Below, in pieces: positions 46,677-55,169 of a DNA stretch of 64,000 nt. The position numbers and the translations under genes are program-made. Position 1 is the stretch's first letter. Every line of letters starts with the position of its first letter. The stretch comes from JBDHWI01 sp964590135 (GTDB lineage: Bacteria; Chloroflexota; Anaerolineae; J036; Brachytrichaceae). The notes beneath the pieces were generated by a model. It was given only the letters and a program-made list of their open reading frames with translations. It did not search any database and was not told the DNA's origin. The DNA is taken from positions 1-64,000 of the forward strand of contig CAZPVX010000001.1 in the NCBI GenBank assembly GCA_964590135.1, written 5' to 3'.

Positions 46677-47102
46677 ATGCGTGACTACGAATTGATTTAC
46701 ATCATCAAGCCGGATCTTGACCCGGCCGCGAGCGCCGGCGTGATTGAGCGTGTGAATGGCTTTGTCACCGCCGATGGCGGCGGCAGCGTCGTCAAAACCA
46801 ACCAGTGGGGCATGCGCCAGTTGGCCTACCCCATCGGTCGTTACCGCGAAGGGCAGTACGTGTTCTCGCTGGTGCAGATCGAGCCGGCGTCTGCGGTGCG
46901 CATCGAGCAGCGCCTACGCCTGACTGAAGATGTGCTGCGTTATCTGCTGGTGCGCGCTGAGGAAGCCGCCAACGAGCCGGCAACTGAGGACGTGATGGGC
47001 GGCGCTGAGATGGCGGAAACGCCAACAGCCGAAGCTGCAGCTGAAGCTGCAACCGAACCAGCCGCCGAAGCGCCGGCGGACACACCCGCACCGGCAGCCT
47101 GA
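46677..47102 (+). CDS. rpsF: Ribosomal protein bS6
   Basis: A 141-residue small-subunit protein. The RRM-like core is canonical (MRDYELIYIIKPDLD, NQWGMRQLAYPIGRYREGQYVF, LTEDVLRYLLVRAEE). The last 45 residues form an Ala/Glu/Pro-rich acidic tail longer than usual. AAGGAG (46661-46666) precedes the ATG. It is followed by ssb, the usual order, but the rpsR and rplI genes that normally come next are missing here. Confidence 0.95.
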   Translation: MRDYELIYIIKPDLDPAASAGVIERVNGFVTADGGGSVVKTNQWGMRQLAYPIGRYREGQYVFSLVQIEPASAVRIEQRLRLTEDVLRYLLVRAEEAANEPATEDVMGGAEMAETPTAEAAAEAATEPAAEAPADTPAPAA

Positions 47103-47247
47103 ACCATCGCTGCAAAATTTGCCGCATGGATTTACCATTGCGATTGGCTGACGATGCGGCGCGCCGGCCTTTGTTGCCAGCCAATCGCCAGGGCGCGGCA
47201 CAACGCCAGAGCAACCTCAATGTTGCGCCTGCCGGCAGGTGTGTGCG

Positions 47248-47640
47248 ATGCGTGGATTAAACAAGGTCATGATCATCGGCCATCTCGGGCGCGATCCCGA
47301 GATGCGCTATACCCCCAGCGGCAAGGCTGTGACCTCTTTTGCGGTGGAAACCCGCCGTGACTGGGTCACGCCCGATGGTCAACGCCACGATGAAACCGAA
47401 TGGTTCAATATCGTGGCCTGGGGTAGTCTGGCTGAAATCTGCAAGCAACACCTCGCACGCGGGCAGCAGGTCTACATTGAAGGCCGGCTGCAAACGCGCG
47501 GCTGGGAGGATGCTGAGGGCAAACGCCACTATCGCACCGAGATCGTCGCCAATGAGATGGTGATGCTGGGCGAGCGCCGGCCGCATCACGACGCCAACTC
47601 CGCACCCGAATCTTCTGATGAAGAGTCGCCACCGTTTTGA
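47248..47640 (+). CDS. ssb: Single-stranded DNA-binding protein
   Basis: A 130-residue OB-fold protein (LNKVMIIGHLGRDPEMRYTPSGKAVTSFAVET, YIEGRLQTRGWED). It protects single-stranded DNA in replication and repair. The C-terminus ends in DEESPPF, the acidic tip that recruits partner proteins. The ATG at 47248 follows GGCAGGTG. The 145-base gap after rpsF contains an open 44-codon frame that I do not accept as a gene. Confidence 0.95.
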   Translation: MRGLNKVMIIGHLGRDPEMRYTPSGKAVTSFAVETRRDWVTPDGQRHDETEWFNIVAWGSLAEICKQHLARGQQVYIEGRLQTRGWEDAEGKRHYRTEIVANEMVMLGERRPHHDANSAPESSDEESPPF

Positions 47641-47679
47641 CCCTTCCGCACGTCCAGGGCAACCCTGACGCCCCATCGC

Positions 47680-48984
47680 ATGACCAAGAAAAACGAATCA
47701 TTAAATACGCGCCTCACCCGCCTACAGGAATCGCGCTTTGAGCGCGAGCGCCGGCTGCGGCGCTTCATCATCCTGGGCAGCATCCTCGTCGGCGTGGTCA
47801 CGCTGGCGCTGGTGGTTGCGGCCTTGCTGCAAATGCTTGTGCTAGAGCCACAGCGCGCCATCGCCACCGCCGGCGACCAACCGGTGACCGTCTCACAATT
47901 GCAAAAGCGCATGCGCTATGACCAGTCACAGGTGGTCAGCCAATACAATCGGCTTGCGCAAAACATCGCGCAATTGCAATCCAGCAACGATCCTTCCAAC
48001 CAGTTCATGCTCCAGATTGCGCAGCAGCAGTTGCAGTCGCTCTGCCAGCAGGGCAGCGCCGAAGCTATTGCGCAGACGGCAATGAGCAACCTGATCGATG
48101 AGCGATTGATCCGGCAGGAAGCGCAAAAGCGCGGCATCACCGTGACGGCCGACGAAGTGACGGCAGAATTGGAGCGCAGCTTCGGCCTCTATCGTCAGAC
48201 CCTGACACCGTTCCCCACTTACACGCCAGAGCCGCCGGCCACCGCCACCGCCATCCCTGCCACCGTGACCGGCACAGTGACGGCAACCATCGCCAGCACC
48301 GTCACCATCACGCCGTTGCCGTCGGCCACGCCGCGTCTGCAACCCACCTCCGTCGCCGAGGCCGACTTCAAGCTGCTCTACGATCGCTCGCTGGAGAGCT
48401 ACAAAACCATCGGCTTCACCGACGCGGATATCCGCATGTTGGTGGAGAACAACCTGTATCAGCAGCGCCTGGAAAAGCTGCTCGCGGACGAAGTGCCGAC
48501 ACAGACGATGCACTACAAGTTCGACTACGTGCGCTTCAACAGCGATGTGGACGCCGGCAAGGCGATGGATGAGCTGACGCGCAAGGAGATCACCTTCCCC
48601 GCGCTCATCTCGCGCACGAATGCCATCACCCTGCCACAGCCAATTGGCAACGGAGGCTCAGTCGACTGGATGCCGGCGAACCTCGTAGAGCAGCAATACG
48701 GCAGGGAGATCGCCGATGCGATGGCAGTGAAGGCGTTGAATGCGCCAGCCGGCCCCTTCACTTCGACGCTCGGCGGCGTGTATGTGCTGTTGCCTCTGGG
48801 GCGCGAGGTGCGCCCGCTCAACGAGAGCGATCTGGAGCAAGCGCGGCAGCAAGCCTTCACCGACTGGCTGAACAAGGCGCGCAACGATGCGACGCTCGTG
48901 ATCAAGCACGCTGAGCCCACCACCGTGATCCCGCCAGATGTGCGCTCTGCTGCGACGAACTTCCTCGCGAGTTTGGGGTTGTAG
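47680..48984 (+). CDS. SurA/PrsA-like membrane-anchored foldase
   Basis: A 434-residue protein with an N-terminal basic region, one transmembrane helix (about residues 29-52) and an extracytoplasmic SurA-N-like helical domain (TAMSNLIDERLIRQEAQKRGITVTADEVTAELER). A Thr/Pro-rich insert lies at about residues 175-225. A C-terminal PpiC-type parvulin region follows (FDYVRFNSDVDAGKAMDELTRK, GPFTSTLGGVYVLLPLG), in which classical motifs are weak. It probably chaperones exported proteins. A terminator at 49028 closes the rpsF-ssb-foldase unit. Confidence 0.78.
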   Translation: MTKKNESLNTRLTRLQESRFERERRLRRFIILGSILVGVVTLALVVAALLQMLVLEPQRAIATAGDQPVTVSQLQKRMRYDQSQVVSQYNRLAQNIAQLQSSNDPSNQFMLQIAQQQLQSLCQQGSAEAIAQTAMSNLIDERLIRQEAQKRGITVTADEVTAELERSFGLYRQTLTPFPTYTPEPPATATAIPATVTGTVTATIASTVTITPLPSATPRLQPTSVAEADFKLLYDRSLESYKTIGFTDADIRMLVENNLYQQRLEKLLADEVPTQTMHYKFDYVRFNSDVDAGKAMDELTRKEITFPALISRTNAITLPQPIGNGGSVDWMPANLVEQQYGREIADAMAVKALNAPAGPFTSTLGGVYVLLPLGREVRPLNESDLEQARQQAFTDWLNKARNDATLVIKHAEPTTVIPPDVRSAATNFLASLGL

Positions 48985-49027
48985 CGCATCACTCTTTGCC
49001 GCTGCGGGCATCTGGCCTAGACTTCAA

Positions 49028-49058
49028 CGCAGTCACTCAGGTGAGTGACTGCGTTTTT
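49028..49058 (+). terminator. Intrinsic terminator
   Basis: CGCAGTCACTCA pairs with TGAGTGACTGCG around a two-base loop and is followed by TTTTT, 44 bases after the foldase stop codon. Confidence 0.92.
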
Positions 49059-49076
49059 GTTTGCCAAAATACTGCC

Positions 49077-50216
49077 ATGAAAATTTCCAACATCGAGGCG
49101 TATCCAGTATGGGGCGGTCACCGCAATTACCTTTTTGTTGTCGTTGACACCGACGCGGGCATCTATGGCGTTGGCGAAGCCGGCATCACTGGCCGCGAAC
49201 TGGCCATCATGGGTGCGATCGAGCATCTCAAGCCATTGCTAATCGGACAAGACGCATCGCGCATCGAGCATCTCTGGCAGATGATGACGCGCGGCGGCTT
49301 CTTTCCCGCGCAACGCGTGATCATGTCGGCCATCTCCGCGATTGACATCGCGCTGTGGGATATCAAGGGCAAGGCGCTGAACGTGCCAGTGTATGACCTG
49401 CTGGGCGGGCGCGTGCGGGACAAGGTGGTGTGCTACCCGCACAACGCCGGCCACGCCATGGAGATCGCCCCGCTGGTCGAGAGCTGCCTGCAAACGAAAG
49501 AGGAAGGCTGGAAGTTTGTGCGTTGGGGTTTGCCGCAAGCCGGCGATCTGATCGAACCGCGCAAGGCAGTGCAAGCGGCGATCAAGCAACTTCACGCAGT
49601 GCGCGAGGCTGTCGGCGACGACATCGAGATCACGCTGGATGTGCATACGCGGCTCGATCTGCCAGATGCATTGTGGCTATGCAAAGAGGCCGAGGCGGTG
49701 CGCCCGTATTTCATTGAGGACCCATTGCGCTGCGAAAACCCCGATTCATTCAAGACGCTGCGCCCTCGCACGACCGTGCCGCTGGCTGCCGGCGAGCAAT
49801 TCTCGTCCAAGTGGGAATTCCGACAGTTGATCGAAGAGGAGTGGATCGACTATGCGCGCGTCGATCTGTGCATCGCCGGCGGATTCACCGAGGCAAAAAA
49901 GATTGCCGGCTGGTGTGAGGCGCACTACATCAAGATGGTCGTCCACAATCCGCTTGGGCCAGTGAGCAGCGCAGCATGTCTGCAATTCAACCTGGCGGTG
50001 AGCAACTTCGGCGTGCAGGAGCAGCCGCGCAAGCCCGGCGCCACGCTCACCGACGTGGTGATCGGGCAAGCTGAATGGGCTGATGGCTGCCTGCTGCCGC
50101 CGGCAGCGCCTGGCCTCGGCATCACGTTCGACCGCGAAGCAGCCAAGCGACACCCATTCCGCCTGACCGACCTGCCGATGCTGCATCGCGAAGACGGCAG
50201 TTTCACAAACTGGTAG
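49077..50216 (+). CDS. Enolase-superfamily sugar-acid dehydratase (galactonate/mannonate dehydratase-like)
   Basis: A 379-residue mandelate racemase/muconate lactonizing type enzyme. The capping domain opens MKISNIEAYPV. The three metal ligands are seen in ITLDVHTRL (Asp), YFIEDPL (Glu) and LAAGEQF (Glu). The later HNPLGPVSSAA carries the His expected in galactonate/mannonate dehydratases, which dehydrate sugar acids to 2-keto-3-deoxy forms. The substrate is not certain. Start at ATG 49077, 19 bases after the preceding terminator. Confidence 0.85.
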   Translation: MKISNIEAYPVWGGHRNYLFVVVDTDAGIYGVGEAGITGRELAIMGAIEHLKPLLIGQDASRIEHLWQMMTRGGFFPAQRVIMSAISAIDIALWDIKGKALNVPVYDLLGGRVRDKVVCYPHNAGHAMEIAPLVESCLQTKEEGWKFVRWGLPQAGDLIEPRKAVQAAIKQLHAVREAVGDDIEITLDVHTRLDLPDALWLCKEAEAVRPYFIEDPLRCENPDSFKTLRPRTTVPLAAGEQFSSKWEFRQLIEEEWIDYARVDLCIAGGFTEAKKIAGWCEAHYIKMVVHNPLGPVSSAACLQFNLAVSNFGVQEQPRKPGATLTDVVIGQAEWADGCLLPPAAPGLGITFDREAAKRHPFRLTDLPMLHREDGSFTNW

Positions 50217-50228
50217 TTTTCCAGCAGG

Positions 50229-51362
50229 ATGGACAGTCGAACACAGCGTCCTCAAATCGTGCTGTCCATTCTGTTCATCAAATTCCGAGCGATACAATCG
50301 CCAGCGTTGAGAGACCGCAATCGTTTGCTGACCTCTGTGCTGATCATGCTGGGCATCTTGCTTGGCACGATTGTGCTGGACGCATTGGCGCCGGCAATCT
50401 CGTTGCCCGACTGGTTGTATCGCTTCATCACCATCTTTCTCGGCATCTTCATCCAGTCTGTGCCATTTTTGCTGCTGGGCAGCGTAATCGCCGGCCTCAT
50501 CAACGAGTTTGTGAGCGCCGGCGATATTGCGCGCTTCTTCCCAAAAAACAAGGTGCTGGGCGGGTTCGCCGGCATGTTGCTGGGGCTGTGTTTGCCGGTG
50601 TGCGAGTGCGGTGTGCCGGTGGTGCGGCGGTTGTGCCAAAAGGGATTTCCCATCTCCGCCGGCATCTCGTTTTTGCTCGCCGCACCAGTCATCAACCCAA
50701 TCGTGATTGCCAGCACCTGGGTTGCCTTTGGCAACAGTCCTCTCTTCTGGGGACGCATCATCTTCACCCTCATCATCGCGTTCGGCGTGGGATTGGTTTT
50801 CAGCGTGCAGCCAAACATTACTCGCGTCTTGCTGCCGCGCTCGCTCGCGTCAGTGATGGGCAGCGCAGGAACTGGGAGTGAAGATTCAAGCGCGAAGCAA
50901 ACTGCACAGCCCGGCGCATTTCACCACTCAAAATTCTCCGGCTTCACCTCTCGCATGCATCACGCACTCGGCATCGCCATGCGCGAATTCCTCGATGTGG
51001 GGCGTTATCTCATCATCGGCATCCTCATCGCGACCGCTCTGCAAATGCTCATTCCACAGCCGGCGCTGGTGAGCAGCGCGCAACAGCCGCTGGCGTCGGT
51101 GATCGCCTTGCAAGCGCTGGCCATCGTGCTATCAGCCAGCAGCACTGTGGATGCATTCATCGCATTGTCATTCGTCAATACCTTCACCGCCGGCGCCATC
51201 ATCGCCTTTCTCGTCTTCGGCCCCATGCTCGACATCAAGGGCATCAGCATGTATCTCAACCTTTTCCACCGGCGCGTGGTGTTCTATCTCGCAGCGCTCA
51301 CCTTTCTGTCCGCGCTGCTCGCCGGCGTATTCATCAATTTGAACGTGAGTCTTGTCCCATGA
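50229..51362 (+). CDS. YraQ/DUF318 (UPF0718)-family permease
   Basis: A 377-residue membrane protein with about eight helices in two halves separated by a hydrophilic loop (about residues 205-240). The family hallmark CECGVPVVRRL lies after helix 3, and PVINPIV follows; the second half repeats the theme (SSTVDAFIALSFVNTFT). Such permeases are linked to metal or metalloid export, although proof is limited. The first 35 residues are hydrophilic, so an internal start after residue 30 is possible. It starts 12 bases after the dehydratase stop codon. Confidence 0.8.
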   Translation: MDSRTQRPQIVLSILFIKFRAIQSPALRDRNRLLTSVLIMLGILLGTIVLDALAPAISLPDWLYRFITIFLGIFIQSVPFLLLGSVIAGLINEFVSAGDIARFFPKNKVLGGFAGMLLGLCLPVCECGVPVVRRLCQKGFPISAGISFLLAAPVINPIVIASTWVAFGNSPLFWGRIIFTLIIAFGVGLVFSVQPNITRVLLPRSLASVMGSAGTGSEDSSAKQTAQPGAFHHSKFSGFTSRMHHALGIAMREFLDVGRYLIIGILIATALQMLIPQPALVSSAQQPLASVIALQALAIVLSASSTVDAFIALSFVNTFTAGAIIAFLVFGPMLDIKGISMYLNLFHRRVVFYLAALTFLSALLAGVFINLNVSLVP

Positions 51363-51453
51363 CACAGAGGGCAAGAAGGCCTGAAAGAGATGTCGAAAGC
51401 TTCTCGCTTCTTACCTTCCCGCCTGCTCACCCTTGCATCACCCTGCACTCTCC

Positions 51454-52569
51454 ATGTTCACCTTCACCATCAACCACAAAGACGGCCGCGCGCGCGCCGG
51501 CATCCTGCGCACGCCACACGGCGAAATCGAGACGCCGGCGTTCATGCCGGTTGGCACGCAAGCCACTGTGAAAGGGGTGCCGGCGCGTGACCTGCTTGAA
51601 CTCGATGCGCACATCATTCTCAGCAATACCTACCACCTCTACCTGCGACCAGGAGACGACTTGATCGCGCGACGCGGCGGGTTGCATCGCTTCATGAATT
51701 GGCCGCGCCCGATTTTGACCGACAGCGGCGGCTTTCAGGTGTTCTCGCTCAGCGAGATGCGCAAGATCGACGACGACGGCGTGACCTTTAAGAGCCACAT
51801 CGACGGCTCGATGCATCGCTTCACGCCGGAGAAGTCGATGAAGATTCAGCAAAACCTTGGCGCGGACATCATCATGTGCTTCGACGAGTGCGCCAAGCCG
51901 ACTGACCGCGAATATGCACAGATCGCGCTGACGCGCACGCACAATTGGGCAACGCGTTGCCGCGAGTCACACCAGCGAGACGATCAGGCGCTGTTTGGCA
52001 TCACGCAGGGCGGCATCTTCCGCGACTTGCGCGAGCAATCGGCACGCTTCATCACCGACCTGAACTTCCCGGGCTACGCCATCGGCGGGCTGGCCGTCGG
52101 CGAGAGCAAGCATGACATGTTTCAGGTGCTGGACTGGATGAACGACGCGCTGCCGGCAGACAAGCCCCGCTACCTGATGGGCGTTGGCGATCCGACCGAT
52201 TTGATCCGCGCGGCATGGCGCGGGGTGGACATGGCCGATTGCGTGCTGCCGACGCGGTTGGCGCGACACGGTGCAGCCTTCACCCACGACGGCCGCATCA
52301 ACATGCGCAACAAGGGCTTTGCCGAAGATGAGCGACCGATCGATGACGAGTGCGAGTGCTATACCTGCCGGCACTTCACCCGCGCCTATGTGCGCCACTT
52401 GCTTGCGGTGGGCGAAATGCTCGGCTTGTACCTGATGAGCATCCATAACCTGGCGTTTTTATTGCAATTGATGAGACAAGTGCGCGCCGCCATCCGCGAA
52501 GAGCGGTTCGAAGCATTTGCCGGCTCGTGGCTTGCGCGGTATGAGAAGGCGGGAGGCGCATCCTTGTAA
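51454..52569 (+). CDS. tgt: tRNA-guanine transglycosylase
   Basis: A 371-residue TIM-barrel enzyme that swaps guanine-34 for the queuosine precursor in tRNAs for Asp, Asn, His and Tyr. Key blocks are TDSGGFQVFSL with the catalytic Asp near residue 89, GGLAVGESK, and the zinc site CECYTCRHFTRAYVRHL near residue 305. The length is normal. The ATG at 51454 is preferred to an in-frame TTG at 51433. Other queuosine genes are not adjacent. Confidence 0.95.
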   Translation: MFTFTINHKDGRARAGILRTPHGEIETPAFMPVGTQATVKGVPARDLLELDAHIILSNTYHLYLRPGDDLIARRGGLHRFMNWPRPILTDSGGFQVFSLSEMRKIDDDGVTFKSHIDGSMHRFTPEKSMKIQQNLGADIIMCFDECAKPTDREYAQIALTRTHNWATRCRESHQRDDQALFGITQGGIFRDLREQSARFITDLNFPGYAIGGLAVGESKHDMFQVLDWMNDALPADKPRYLMGVGDPTDLIRAAWRGVDMADCVLPTRLARHGAAFTHDGRINMRNKGFAEDERPIDDECECYTCRHFTRAYVRHLLAVGEMLGLYLMSIHNLAFLLQLMRQVRAAIREERFEAFAGSWLARYEKAGGASL

Positions 52570-52648
52570 GAGACGGCCGCGCATCGGGCTGCGTTGTTTC
52601 GTGAACCGGACATCATGGAAGTCAGGTTCCTGCCGGCGAAAATGTTTT

Positions 52649-52676
52649 TCTAACTTTCCTTCTAATTCGCTCTAAC
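52649..52676 (+). repeat. Three TCTAA(C/T) direct repeats upstream of hsp20
   Basis: TCTAAC, TCTAAT and TCTAAC lie at 52649, 52661 and 52671, close to one helical turn apart and about 100 bases before the small heat-shock gene. They may form a regulator site or be chance. Confidence 0.35.
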
Positions 52677-52755
52677 ACAGCGCGCCTACGCTATGGGCAT
52701 ATTTCGCGCTGAGAAGCGCAACAACAACCAAGCGTAAATTAGGAGGAAGATTGAC

Positions 52756-53223
52756 ATGGCAACTTTTCTAACTCGCAGAACCCGCGATCCGTTTTCAGGT
52801 GAATTTCTGGCGCTCAACGATGTGATGAATCAGCTCATGCGCAACGCGTTCATCTCGCCAAGCACGATGCTCGAGAATGGCATGAATGGTAATACGCCGG
52901 CGCTCGATATCGCTGAAACCAAGGACGCCTACACCGTCAAGGCACAATTGCCTGGCTGGAAGCCCGAAGATGTGGACATCACCTTCGAAAATGGCCAGCT
53001 CACCCTGCGCGGCGAATGGAAGGATGAAAACGAGGACAAGGGCGAAGAGGCCAAATGGCATCGCAAGGAGATTCGCTACGGCTCCTTTGAGCGCACACTG
53101 ATGCTGCCGGTGGAGATTGAAGCCGACAAGGCGCAGGCGCACTTCGAAAATGGCGTGCTGACGCTGACGCTGCCCAAGGCTGAGATCGTCAAGCCCAAGC
53201 AGATCAAGATTGCGACCAAGTAA
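52756..53223 (+). CDS. Small heat-shock protein (Hsp20/alpha-crystallin)
   Basis: A 155-residue ATP-independent holdase. An N-terminal arm of about 45 residues precedes the alpha-crystallin domain (PALDIAETKDAYTVKAQLPGWKPEDVDITFENGQLTLRGE to AHFENGVLTLTLPKAE), which includes the conserved G-V-L-T-L-T-L-P. GGAGGAAG lies just before the ATG. It is a single gene with a 186-base leader and its own terminator, as expected for a stress gene. Confidence 0.95.
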   Translation: MATFLTRRTRDPFSGEFLALNDVMNQLMRNAFISPSTMLENGMNGNTPALDIAETKDAYTVKAQLPGWKPEDVDITFENGQLTLRGEWKDENEDKGEEAKWHRKEIRYGSFERTLMLPVEIEADKAQAHFENGVLTLTLPKAEIVKPKQIKIATK

Positions 53224-53234
53224 CTGCACATTGA

Positions 53235-53269
53235 ACCTGACAGGTCTTGAAGACCTGTCAGGTTTTTTT
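53235..53269 (+). terminator. Intrinsic terminator of hsp20
   Basis: ACCTGACAGGTCT and AGACCTGTCAGGT form a perfect 13-base stem with a three-base loop and a run of seven T. It overlaps the last codon of the convergent selB gene. Confidence 0.95.
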
Positions 53270-55169
53270 AGCGCAACACCCGCGCATCGCCGATGCGCTT
53301 CGTCACTCCAATCGCATCGAGATGCTCCATCAGCGCCAGCGCATATTTGCGCGTGGTGCCGAACACATCGCGCACTTGCGCCGCCGTCATCTGCCCCTCG
53401 CGCTGAATGAATTGGCGCACATCCCTCACAGCTTGCGCATAGGTCGCCGGCAGCAAAATCACATCCGCACCAAGCTGCACCAGCAGCTTCTGCCGCACTG
53501 CTGACTCATATACCGCATCACCCAAAGCCGCGCGCGCATCCTTGACCGAAGGTGTGTTCCACGGCTGCGCGGCGCACTGTGCCAGCAGCGCATCCACAGC
53601 TTTTTGCTGTTGGGTGCTGAAGCGCACTTGATGTGACGCCAGCCGCACGGTCTCACCTTCATCCACGATCGCATCATCCGCCGGCAGCATCAACAACGCG
53701 TCGAATACTTTTGCCGGTAACCCGAGCTTGCTGCGCAATGTGTCGCGCGGCAGCCCAGGCAGCAATGGCTGCACGGCATGAAAATCCCGCAGAAGGGCAA
53801 CGGCTTGCGCCTGCGCATCGCGCCATGATGCCGTAAGCGCCAGCACCGTGCCGGCCTCGATCACAGCGCCATTGCGCGCCAGCTCAGCCAGCGCGCGCTC
53901 AAGGTCATCCACACTCAATTGGGCCTTTTCCTGCGCGTCTTTGCGAGAGGTGAAGCGCAACTCTGCCAACGCATTCAGCAGGCGCTCGGATGGCGTGCCT
54001 TCGCTCAATGCAGTCAAGCGCTGCAACACACTTGCGTCGGCCCTACCGGCGCGCCGGCGATAGCGCTGCGCTGGATGCGCATCGACGATGGTGCCGCCGC
54101 CAAGCGTGAGTGAGGGCGACGGCGATCGCACGATGAAGCGGTCGCCGTGCGCCAACGCCATTGGCGTGGCAAGTTGCATTTGTGCCCAGCCACTCGCGCC
54201 GGCGGCCAACATGTCACCCTCCAACAGCCACACCTTCGCCATGCTCTGCGCCGCGCCGCTGAAAATTTTCACCTCGGTGTTGTGTTTCAGCCTCCACCCT
54301 GCTCTCCCCCGATCGACGGCAGAGGGAATGAGCTCGAGTCTCACATCCGTCAGCGTGGTCGACGAGAGCGTGCCGGGCTTGGCGACCATGCTGCCGCGCG
54401 CAACCTGATTCACATCTACGCCGCCGAGGTTGACTGCAACACGCCGGCCTGGTGTGGCGCGCTCCATCTTTTGTTTGTGCGTCTGCAAGCCGCGCACGCG
54501 CGCTAGCAACTGTTCGCCCTGCTGCGTGATGACCACGACCTCATCGCCTAGTGCCAGCGTGCCATCCACCAGTGTGCCCGTGACGACAGTGCCGAAGCCT
54601 TGCAGTGTGAAGGCGCGATCAACTGGTAAACGCGGCCTGCCCACATCGCGGCGGCGCGGAGCAGCCTTCAACACATCCGCCAGCGCATTTTTTAGCGCAT
54701 CCAGCCCCGTGCCGGCGCGCGCGCTCACTGGCACGATAGCTGCGCCGGCCAGCGAGGTGCCGGCAAGCAACTGTCGCACATCCGCGCGGATCAACTCGAT
54801 CCAATCTGCATCCGGCGCGAGGTCGGCTTTCGTCAGCGCCACCACACCGCGCGGCGCCTTGAGCAGGTCGAGGATGGCAAGGTGTTCGCGCGTCTGCGGC
54901 ATGGGGCCTTCGTCGGCGGCGATCACCAGTAGCGCCGCGTCAATGCCGCCCACGCCGGCCAGCATATTCTCGATGAAGTCGATGTGGCCCGGCACGTCGA
55001 TGATGCCAATTGACTCGCCATCCGGCAATGTCATCCAGGCAAAGCCGAGGTCGATGGTCATCTCGCGTCGTTGCTCCTCGCGCAGCCGGTCGGGGTCGAT
55101 GCCGGTGAGCGCGCGCACCAGCGTAGATTTGCCGTGATCGACGTGGCCGGCGGTGGCAATGACGCGCAT
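53268..55169 (-). CDS. selB: Selenocysteine-specific elongation factor SelB
   Basis: A 633-residue translational GTPase that brings Sec-tRNA to recoded UGA codons. The G domain has GHVDHGKST, DVPGH and TKAD, with the short switch (MTIDLGFAWM) that separates SelB from EF-Tu. Beta-barrel domains follow to about residue 340, and the C-terminal 250 residues hold the winged-helix repeats that bind the SECIS hairpin. The ATG at 55169 shares a base with the upstream stop codon. No selA, selD or tRNA-Sec is seen in the window. Confidence 0.93.
   Translation of the reverse strand: MRVIATAGHVDHGKSTLVRALTGIDPDRLREEQRREMTIDLGFAWMTLPDGESIGIIDVPGHIDFIENMLAGVGGIDAALLVIAADEGPMPQTREHLAILDLLKAPRGVVALTKADLAPDADWIELIRADVRQLLAGTSLAGAAIVPVSARAGTGLDALKNALADVLKAAPRRRDVGRPRLPVDRAFTLQGFGTVVTGTLVDGTLALGDEVVVITQQGEQLLARVRGLQTHKQKMERATPGRRVAVNLGGVDVNQVARGSMVAKPGTLSSTTLTDVRLELIPSAVDRGRAGWRLKHNTEVKIFSGAAQSMAKVWLLEGDMLAAGASGWAQMQLATPMALAHGDRFIVRSPSPSLTLGGGTIVDAHPAQRYRRRAGRADASVLQRLTALSEGTPSERLLNALAELRFTSRKDAQEKAQLSVDDLERALAELARNGAVIEAGTVLALTASWRDAQAQAVALLRDFHAVQPLLPGLPRDTLRSKLGLPAKVFDALLMLPADDAIVDEGETVRLASHQVRFSTQQQKAVDALLAQCAAQPWNTPSVKDARAALGDAVYESAVRQKLLVQLGADVILLPATYAQAVRDVRQFIQREGQMTAAQVRDVFGTTRKYALALMEHLDAIGVTKRIGDARVLR

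Noticed and set aside
47125..47259. 44-codon frame between rpsF and ssb
   Set aside because: It overlaps the ssb start, has no Shine-Dalgarno and reads as low-complexity Arg/Ala/Leu; not enough to call a gene.
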